A stretch of 64,000 bases of DNA from Rhodeus uyekii. Its lineage: Eukaryota; Chordata; Actinopteri; Cypriniformes; Acheilognathidae. Below, in pieces: positions 56,003 to 64,000 of this stretch. The stretch spans positions 4,509,501 through 4,573,500 of the forward strand of contig JAWRVZ010000030.1 in the NCBI GenBank assembly GCA_037043235.1. The letters are read 5' to 3'. The notes under the pieces are model-generated. The model was not told where the DNA came from, ran no database searches, and saw only the letters and a program-made list of their open reading frames with translations. The first letter of the stretch is position 1, and each line of letters begins with the position of its first letter. The position numbers and the translations under genes are program-made.

Positions 56003-56973
56003 GCAACTATGTACGATCTTAGTCACGAGATTACCATGTGAAGTGACGAATATGTCCCTCTTTTGTGCTCGAGATATCAACGTCGACATAATAGGGTTGG
56101 CAAGTTAACCGAGAGTCAAGATAAGTGAACTCCACTGTATAATATTTTTATCTATTTCACAATCAATGCTTTAATCAAAAAAAATCTACACCGTTATTTT
56201 CTTTTAATTTATTCAGTAATAATTTTAGCTACCAATTAATTCAATAGCAAATAAGTCATGATACATAAGCGACTAGCAACAAATCAAACGACTATATCTG
56301 AAGTTATTGGAGACTTTTGGAGACTCTCTGAAGTGAAAGCACATATCATTCTTACGCTTCTTAACGAGCAGCAAGTGCTGCCGCATCCCTATCCCAAGCA
56401 CTCACAGCTGTGTGCACATAGAGCCCGCTTTCTCTGATTTGATTGGTTTTCTCAAATACTTTGACATTGACAAGCGGTTACAGACCAATGAGTATGAGGC
56501 TTAGATAAACACACACTCTGCTTCTGTTCTGACGTGAGACCTGCTCAGCGCTGCTGCGGATTGAAGAACACGGTTATTAAAAGACGGGACGAAGCCGAAT
56601 TTGTTGAGAAAGCACGTTAGACAGGCAGAACGCAAGTATGCAATCTAGTGCAGCGTGATGACCTCACGAATATGTTATGAGCGAATGTGTTTACGCTTTG
56701 AGCGATCATTGTGTTTGCAATGTTGGAGAATATAATTAAAGGTTTGTATCGAGAATCGAAGGTGTTTTTATTGTATACTGGTAAATCTCTGCTGTTAGTT
56801 GGTGCACATATGCTTTTGTTGTTAGCAAACAAATACAGTGTATGTACATTTTTATAGCATGCCGATCGTTTCATCAAACAAATCGCCATATTAGCTGTTG
56901 GTTATCTTGATAAACGGTTATCTTGACGCTTTTTTGCAACCCCCGAGGCCGTCGACATAACCGGATTCCACTG
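56003..56973. mobile_element. pogo-like element, copy E: two half-copies joined head to head
   Basis: The part 56003-56137 equals the right end of copy D in the same orientation, including its end ...CTCCACTG and TA. The next 128 bases match the DNA beyond copy D (47511-47640). Then 56269-56973 equals the left half of copy D (46237-46950) in inverted orientation, ending CCGGATTCCACTG and TA. It is thus a rearranged copy, not a simple insertion. Confidence 0.65.
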
Positions 56974-56999
56974 TATTATTATATTAACTACTTTTACTG

Positions 57000-57729
57000 A
57001 ACATTAATCAGAAATGACCTGCACATGATCACATGACCTGATCATTGACCTAAAATGACCTAAATCATCCTTTGGCTGATGTTACAATAAAGGATCACTC
57101 ACTGCTCAATACCTTTTGTAGCTTTGAGAAGAATTAATCTATACTACATTTATAATTTATGCAACTAATGTATACATGCAAAAATATTTCTTTCAATTAC
57201 ACTGCAATGCTGAATGCCTATAATTAATGACTAAGATTGAGAAAAAGAAAATCAATTTCATAGAGACATCAGTAGCATTATTGGTGCCTTTTTCATAACA
57301 TTATGCCATTAAATAAATGTAGACTACAGTCTTTACTGACACATTTTTTTTCTAAATGAGATTAAACGTGAAATTATTACAATATGAAATACATAGAAAA
57401 AAACATATGTTTCACTTTCTTGATTAATGACAGAATAAAACATGTTTTAAAAGGACTGACAGCACTAGTTATTAAAAATGACATTGACAGTTTGACTAGC
57501 AGTGATAAGAGAAGATTATCATCTGACCATCTGTATTTGGTAGAACAGTAATAAAGTTGGGAACCTGATTCCCGCTTGTAGCGTCCAGTAGAAAAGCGGG
57601 GCGGGATCTCGAGCGACACATTCACTCCCATCATTCTGTCAAGAAACTTTAAAAACTGTTTTAGTTTAGCTGTGCTTATTTTTTAAAACCTGAATAAGGT
57701 GGGCACTGCCTCCGGTTGAGTGATTTGAC
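57000..57729 (+). promoter_or_regulatory. Upstream region of emilin2 with a GC box
   Basis: Before the ATG at 57730 is AT-rich DNA with one GC-rich patch, AGCGGGGCGGG at about 57595-57605, a likely GC box. A TTTAAAA stretch (57649-57655) lies shortly after. The start of transcription cannot be fixed from sequence alone. Confidence 0.4.
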
Positions 57730-60700
57730 ATGAAGAGTGTCCTTGGATGTGGCGTGCATTTCTGTGCAGGGATTATTATTATTATTTATAATATTATTAT
57801 TACTTTTCCTATGGCTCGCGGGACTCCATCGAGTTATAGTCTGTTCCAGGGCAGTCCTTACTCCAGCTCTGCTTCAAGACAGCGAAACAAGTAAGTAACC
57901 TGTCATTGAGCTCGTTTCCAAACTGATAACTCATAAAAATCAGCTTATTGAAATAACCCGTTGTCCGGATTTACATGCAAATTAATTACCCGATCAAGAC
58001 TCTATCTATTAGTCTCCTTATTTTCTCGGTAGTGACGTCAAAACCTAATAATTTTCGTATCTGACACAGAGTGTTTCATTTGTTATGTCGTTTGAGATGT
58101 TAAATAAAGCATTAAAACCCGAAGAAGAGTATTGCAACATGTCAGCAGGAAACTTCTGTTATCCTCATGCAGTTACAGATGCAAACACTGAACGTTCCCC
58201 TAACGTTCCCATATAGTTCCTTTTTGGTTATTTTTTTTAGGGTTACCAAATAAGGGGTTTTACCAATTTTTTGGGGTTACCAAATACCATTATAAGAACG
58301 TTCTCTTCTTATTTGTTTTATTATTTTATTTAACATCACAACCCTTGTAATCTGGTTCTTGGTTTGCATGTAAACCTGGACAACAGGTTATTTCAATAAG
58401 CTGATTTTTGTGAGTTTTCAGTGTACTGTATACATAAACATGTTCTGTCTTTAATCGATAAATGCAGGAACATACGAGTTACACAGTATTAGCATTATAA
58501 TAACGTCTATTAACTTACAAGATTAACAAACTAGTCATAGCATGCCTGCCAGAGAGATAATAAGAAACTGTTTACAGTTTAGTGATTAATGTGAAACTAA
58601 TTAATAACTATACTAGGACAAATGACTAGCGCAACATTAACCTGTTAACAAATAGCTTACAGGAGATTGATTAAAAATCAGAAAAAATAGTATAAGTAAT
58701 GAAATATTATAACAAATAAACAATGTATGAATAAATAATTATCAACACAATCAAACAGTACACATTTGATTTGGGTAAACTGTTAAATAGTTTTTCATCT
58801 ATATAGAACTATTCACCAACCAATAGTTGGTTGGAGTTTTTTTTTTATTAGCCTTCTGAACTTCATCCTTATTTGTTGGCTCATCCATTTTCCCCATACA
58901 TTATCATTATAGGCTACTGTACTTAAAAAGAAGACTAAATCCTTACTCATAGAGTAATATGATGATTGTCAAGTCTTTATTAAGAAAAAAATATTTTGAG
59001 ATAAAGATAATGAGTTAAGATAATGTAGTTTTTTTTTACAGATAAAATCATTAAACTAATATTAGATTGAATTGTAGTTTCTCAGGCAAAATGTGATGCA
59101 TTTGAGCCTGCTAATTTCTAAATATTTGTAATTTGTAATTAAATTCTAAATTTCTAAATATTTGTATTATGCTAATATGGCTTTCTAAAAGGGGCGGAGT
59201 TTGTTGTAACACACCCCTTTACATACAGGCAAGAACAGTTTGTTTTTTAATAATTGTACATATGCGTAGACAGTGGAAAATAAACATAGATAGAACTGTT
59301 CCTGCCAGTGTTATTCAAAAATGAAAAATAAATCACTGATGAGATTTCAAATTTGGGCAGGTCAGTCAGATCTTTTGAAAGCCAGAGGGGATGATTCACA
59401 GATATCAGACAGCATAAACTGAAGTGTTTGTAAAATCTACTATATGGGGTCTCTGGGTCTGGCCCCACAAAGCCTGCACTCCAGGCTTGAGTGCAGGCTT
59501 TGATTGAGAAAGCAACACCATTGATTGAGAATGTTTTTTTGCTAGACCTACGTGTTCTTTACACAGGTACACTGGAGTCAAGTGGAGCATAAATACCGCA
59601 AGTTAAAAGAAGTTTGAGCTAGTGGACTAAATTATCCGCACATGCACACACTCCTGAGTCAAAGAGTAAGCAGATTAATCACAAAGAGCTGTGGACAATC
59701 TCAGAAAGAGAGGCATTGTTTTGGATGTTTTCAGTGAACCTGTTTTTGAAACATTACATTGTGTGGCTTTTGTTTAATTGTTATAACCCAGTAAACGTTA
59801 CCATATAGTTCCAGTTTGGTTATTTTTTGGGGAACCAAATAAGAATGTTCTTGGAACGTTTTCTATTGGCTATTTTTTGGGGTTAATTTTGAAACCGAAA
59901 GAGAACATTCCCAGAACGTTCCCTGCTGGTTATCTTTTAGTAAATAAATTTGCATTCATTCTTATGTTTTTGAACAATAAATAATTTAGAAGATGTATTT
60001 TGTAGACAGATTATTTCTGTACAGGCATATCAGGATGTAGAGGTTAAGAGAACGTTCTCAGAACGTTTTGGGAATGTTCACCTAACCTAAAGGGAATGTT
60101 TTATTTACGTTAAGAAAACTTTCCTGGCTAACCTACAGGGAACGTTCAAATGTTTGTTCTGGGAACCAGAAACTAATGTTCCCAGAACGTTCCTAGAACC
60201 AAAAAACATTGAACAAATGTTCTATTGGTGTTTGTTTACAACTTTGAGACAACCTTTTCCCAGAAATGTCTGAGAATGTTCCTTGTTAGCTGGGTATTGT
60301 CTTGGGTGTAATTGTTTTCAATGTTCTTCACTCTTTTTCAGAAACTGGTGTGCATTTGTAGTGCATAAAAACGTTTCGTGCGCTGTGCTGGCGGCGAACG
60401 AAAACGTCATGCAGCCGCAGCTCCTGCCCTGTCCTCCACATCATCCTGAATGCACACAACGGGTGATGTAAGTGTCTCAGGAGAGCAAGCAGTAAGCGAG
60501 TGGGGGAGTGGGGAGGTTGCATTAGATCTGATTAGATGAGATCAGAATAGACTGAAGTGGAAGTAGAACAAGGAATGCAGTTAAATTGGACCCATTGACT
60601 GGCAGGTCATTACTGTTTTATCAGTGTCCAAATTATTTATGACCGCTGAAGTGCTGCACTAAACAGTTTTAGCTTGTGTAAATTTACCAGAGAATCTTCA

Positions 60701-63700
60701 AGAAAGGGTGCAATTAGAATGTCCCGCATATTTATGCACATCTTGCTTTTAAAGCTGTACTCCAGATGTGTGTCACTGTTGGAGTAAATCATATTAAATT
60801 ATGTGCGTAATTCTTTACTTTGTTGTTTATGTTTGTATTCAAGAAAAAAAAGGAAGGGCTCCTTTTGCGGACAAAGTGGTTATACAAATCTCATTGGACA
60901 AATGTTTTCACTTTCAATCTGAAATATACAGCACACGTTCAGGATATGTGATGCTTAGTAGTCAGTCTCTATAACTTTTGTTAAAGGTCAAGTGTGTTTT
61001 TTTTACTCAGAATACTTTTTTTATCCCCAGTGTGCATATGTCAATATGCACACCAATAACCTTTTTTGTTAAGGCACGGTTATTAAAGCTACTTAAATGC
61101 TCTAACTGAATTATTGTCTAATCTTGGCATAATCTAACCCCTGTCTGTGAAACAGGGCCATAGTTCTGATTATGTTTATTAACTAAATTAGTTCAGGTTA
61201 AATGCAATTTTGTTGAAAAATCTATTTAATTTTATTTATTTTTTTAAACTGGGTACACTCGTGTGTATTAAAGTTGTAAGGAAAATTTTATTATTTGATC
61301 ATTGCACCATATGGCACAAGTCATTAAACTGAAACATTTATTGAAAATGGTATAAAAGTTTTTCAAAATAATATGAAGCCAAGATGACCCTTGTAAAGAA
61401 GTACAACTTAGCACTTAGCACATATTAAGAGTACTTAATATAAAAGTAATACACTTTTAACACTTAAATGCATGTTAATAGCAATTAAATGAAAATATAT
61501 TATAGCATAGTTTAAATTAGTAAAAAATGAAATTAGCTGAACTTTAGAGTATTTTTTTTTACCTATATATCATTATATGTTCATAATTACTTCTGTTGTA
61601 GTATTAAAGAGTATTGGAAAATGTACGGACAAGCATTTATGATGAACAAAAATAGACACAATTTCTATAGAAACTGGTATATTAGTAAAATGTATTAATT
61701 TTAGATATAATATCGAATAACACACTACAGTTAAAATTATAATCAAGTACTTTACATGTGATTTAGTATGTTGATCAGAACATCAAAATAAGTGTAATAA
61801 GTACAAAATAAGTACTTTACAAATGATTTTTAAACGTGATGAAAAATGTACATTTTAATTTGACTGTTACAAAATGCACTTTTTAAAGGTTTAGAGTGTT
61901 AAAGTGTAAAGCAAGTTCCATACGGTCCAAGTGTTAAAACATAATCATGAAAGTTTACTGTCTTAAAGTACATTTAAGTGGCATTTTAGTTCTTTAATAT
62001 CTACAAATACATATTTAAAAATATGCTCTTAAGATTTGATGTACACAAGTGGACAATCAATGCAATTAAGCTCACTTCTTTTTCATAAGGGCAATAAACT
62101 TGACACATGTATAGCCAGGTTTTAAAAGATTCTTTCACTTATATGTATACTTATATTCAACTTCTATGTCAATCTATGGCACGACTTTGGGATAGGAATA
62201 GTGTCATAAATGTGGTATGTTTAAAATGACTTATCTCGACTCACGGTTAACTCGCCAATACTATTATGTCAACGTTTTTGAAGTGGAACAGCCAAACTCC
62301 TTATATGTCTTAGCATTTTCTCGTGGGTTATGTCGATTCTTTTATGTTGCCGAAATCTAATATCTCTGGCAAAAAAGGCGCAAATTCGCCACTTCACATG
62401 GTTATTTCATGATTAATTTGCGTACCTAGTTCACTGCGCATGCGCTTAGTTTGCCTTGCACGTGGATCGTGGTCCGCTCACTCCAATGACGGTTCACTCC
62501 CTGTCGTTGATCTCGTCTGAGGGATGCTGTAGCATCCCGCACGTTTTTTGTGATTTTTTGAGCAATCTTTGTGTTTGCATTGTTGGAGAATATAATTAAA
62601 GGTTTGTATCAATAATCGAAGGTGGTTGTTATTGTGGTGATTTTACATAAACCTTTTGTTGTTAGCAAACATATACACAGTACAGTGTATGTAAATGTTT
62701 TTAGATGAATGCCGATCGATTCATCAAACAAATCGCGGCAAAACACTGTTGTGTAAAAAGACATTGGGGAAACTTAACACTTAAAATTCATTAATTGTAT
62801 TGATTTGACTCGTTTAAAGCTGCTGTTCAGCCAAACAAACTTTGTTTGTATTGTTTTTCCTGTGATCACTGTAAAGCTGCTTTGAAACAATCTACATTGT
62901 AAAAAGCGCTATATAAATAAAGGTGACTTGACTTGACTTAAAAAGACACCAAAAACACGAGCATGTACATTCTCATTTAATAACTCACATCATGTACATC
63001 AATAAATGTTCATTTTTCATTCTTGCAAGGGTTGTTGTCTTTGGCGCTTGCAATATCACTCTGACACAGTGTTGCCAGATTGGACTGAAGATTTCCAGCC
63101 CAACTACAGCATTAAACCCGCCCATTAAAAAAAAATCCAGCCCAAAATGCGTAATGTGGGGGGGTTTAAAGTTTGTTTTAATGTAGAAATTTATATGCAT
63201 TTATATGAAATTTGGGAAATGCATTTTTTCCCGGTTGGACGTGACCAAAAGGAGCCCAATTGGGCGGGAATCCGCCCAATCTGGCAACACTGCTCTGACA
63301 GCTGCCTTCCAGTATCACTCTGACGCTGGCGCTGATAGGCTGTTTGACCTGTCAATCATGCAAGAAGACGTGATTGGCTGTGCTGCCATGAGGGCGGGCT
63401 CTTCTCATCTCATCCGATGATCAACACAACACGCTTCTTAAAGGGATGAGCGCAGCGGGACTGACTGCTTTTTTCTTTTTCTTCTGATTCTGACTTGTGT
63501 TTGTTTTCTTATTGTTTGAATTTTGCGCACAAGCACTGTGTACCGAGCCTGAACAGTTATGGATAATTGACGTCATGCGAGCAACATTTGAAATTCGAAA
63601 TGTGATATATGTTATATGGGTTATCTCGATAAATGGTAATCTCGATGCTTTTTTGCAACCCCCGAGGCCGTCGACAGAACTGAACTCCACTGTATCTGTG

Positions 63701-64000
63701 AATGCTTTTGGCTTATGTTCCCATAATACTTGTGCAATGGGAGAGATAGGTGAGACTCCTCTTTTGATGTTAATGCAGTTAAAGAAAAGTGGCATGGAAC
63801 CTGAGGCCAAAACAGTGTGTTGTATTACAGGTACCTGTTGAGTGCATACTTTTAGCTCATAGTTCAAACTGAATCTTGATATTTGTTTATATCTGCTTTT
63901 AACATAATAATTCATAATTTTCTTTCTAGGTATCATAGTCAACCAAGACCCATGTACAAAACAGGCTACAAACAAGTGACTGAACTGGAATGGAGGTGTT
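57730..64000 (+). CDS. emilin2: EMILIN2-like secreted matrix glycoprotein, first three exons (continues past the window)
   Basis: EMILINs are secreted extracellular-matrix glycoproteins with an N-terminal EMI domain, a coiled coil and a C1q-like end. Exons: 57730-57890, 60342-60467, 63930 to beyond 64000; phases agree (2, 2). Exon 1 starts MKSVLGCGVHFCAG followed by a nearly pure Ile core and gives a signal peptide. The EMI domain starts at RQRNKNWCAFVVHKNVSC at the exon 1-2 join and goes on through CPPHHPECTQRVM to YKTGYKQVTELEWRC. The ATG at 57811 is in frame but would remove the signal sequence, so 57730 is chosen. The paralogue is called from the neighbour smchd1, as in human; sequence alone would also allow another EMILIN. 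Confidence 0.75.
57771..57801 (+). repeat. (ATT)n microsatellite inside the signal-peptide codons of emilin2
   Basis: ATT repeated with one TATAAT break; in the emilin2 frame it reads IIIIIYNIII. Confidence 0.75.
57891..60341 (+). other. emilin2 intron 1 with GAACGTTC-rich repeats
   Basis: The stretches 58190-58310 and 59795-60300 are made of fish repeat sequence rich in AGAACGTTCC-type palindromes and GGTTATTTTTTGGGG units. I see no exon. Between 58.4 and 59.7 kb nothing else is recognised. Confidence 0.55.
62764..62939 (+). mobile_element. 5'-truncated L2 LINE tail, 9-bp duplication AAAAAGACA
   Basis: Matches the last part of the L2 element at 24.65 kb (inverted there): AAACAAACTTTGTTTGTATT, GCTGCTTTGAAACAATCT and the tail GGTGACTTGACTTGACTT. 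AAAAAGACA flanks it at 62755-62763 and 62940-62948. Confidence 0.8.
63067..63292. mobile_element. hAT MITE, 226 bp, duplication CTCTGACA
   Basis: Left end CAGTGTTGCCAGATTGG and right end CCAATCTGGCAACACTG are inverted copies. CTCTGACA flanks both sides (63059-63066, 63293-63300). It has no coding capacity and lies inside pogo-like copy F. Confidence 0.9.

Larger units (their letters stand above)
62228..63692 (+). mobile_element. pogo-like element, copy F (long variant)
   Basis: Left part GACTTATCTCGACTCACGGT (the outermost bases are lost) and right end GGCCGTCGACAGAACTG...CCACTG followed by TA. It contains an L2 tail insert (62764-62939) and a hAT MITE (63067-63292). It has no transposase ORF. 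Confidence 0.65.
60468..63929 (+). other. emilin2 intron 2 with repeats
   Basis: It holds an AAGTACTT/CACTTAA-rich repeat tract (61380-62000) and pogo-like copy F with further insertions. From 60.5 to 61.3 kb I see nothing recognisable. No exon is visible. Confidence 0.5.

Noticed and set aside
63421..63975. Minus-strand frame of 184 codons at the window end
   Set aside because: It crosses pogo-like copy F and antisense emilin2 exon 3; no domain is visible.
1..64000. CRISPR arrays, bacterial operons, replication origins, riboswitches
   Set aside because: The window has introns, vertebrate genes and eukaryotic transposons; no regularly spaced direct repeats with unique spacers were seen.

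Overview
This window is nuclear DNA from a teleost fish, most likely a cyprinid such as a zebrafish or carp relative. The reasons are multi-exon vertebrate genes with GT-AG introns, a typical fish transposon community (BEL/Pao, Gmr1-type Ty3/gypsy, L2 LINE with an esterase ORF1, Tc1/mariner, hAT, Harbinger) and the gene order smchd1 then emilin2, which matches human 18p11. The species call is inference.

Layout. At 668-22624 (+) lie the last 20 coding exons of smchd1. I could join them by eye into one open frame of 777 codons plus a stop, covering the region before the hinge, the SMC hinge and the short C-terminal tail. One intron holds a 5.2-kb antisense BEL/Pao element (1113-6354). Others hold MITE and Tc1 debris, including a broken Tc1 transposon (20045-21606). 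A putative 3' UTR follows to about 24.1 kb.

From about 24.2 to 57.7 kb is a transposon-dominated intergenic stretch. It holds a hAT element with an L2 LINE inside (24203-29780), a nested set of LTR insertions in a 36-bp minisatellite (29.8-33.9 kb), a solo LTR (35442-35738), and a full-length, apparently young Gmr1-type retrotransposon with integrase ahead of reverse transcriptase (36140-41993). These are followed by an L2 RT fossil, another solo LTR, a Harbinger fossil, a gypsy LTR with a tRNA-Phe primer site, and several copies of a pogo-like TA-flanked family. A remnant of an IRE1/RNase L-like kinase gene lies near 48.1-48.5 kb. A pair of nearly identical hAT elements in inverted orientation (52065-53307, 53722-54970) each encodes a 166-aa protein with an NLS and BED finger but no catalytic domain.

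At 57730-64000 (+) the 5' exons of emilin2 begin (signal peptide plus EMI domain); the gene continues past the window.

The two host genes are not an operon and share no evident pathway: smchd1 is a nuclear chromatin regulator and emilin2 a secreted matrix glycoprotein. The points of most interest are the unusual ends of the BEL copy, the reordered pol gene of the Gmr1 element, and the catalytic-domain-free hAT pair. All exon limits and repeat ends were read by eye from the sequence.
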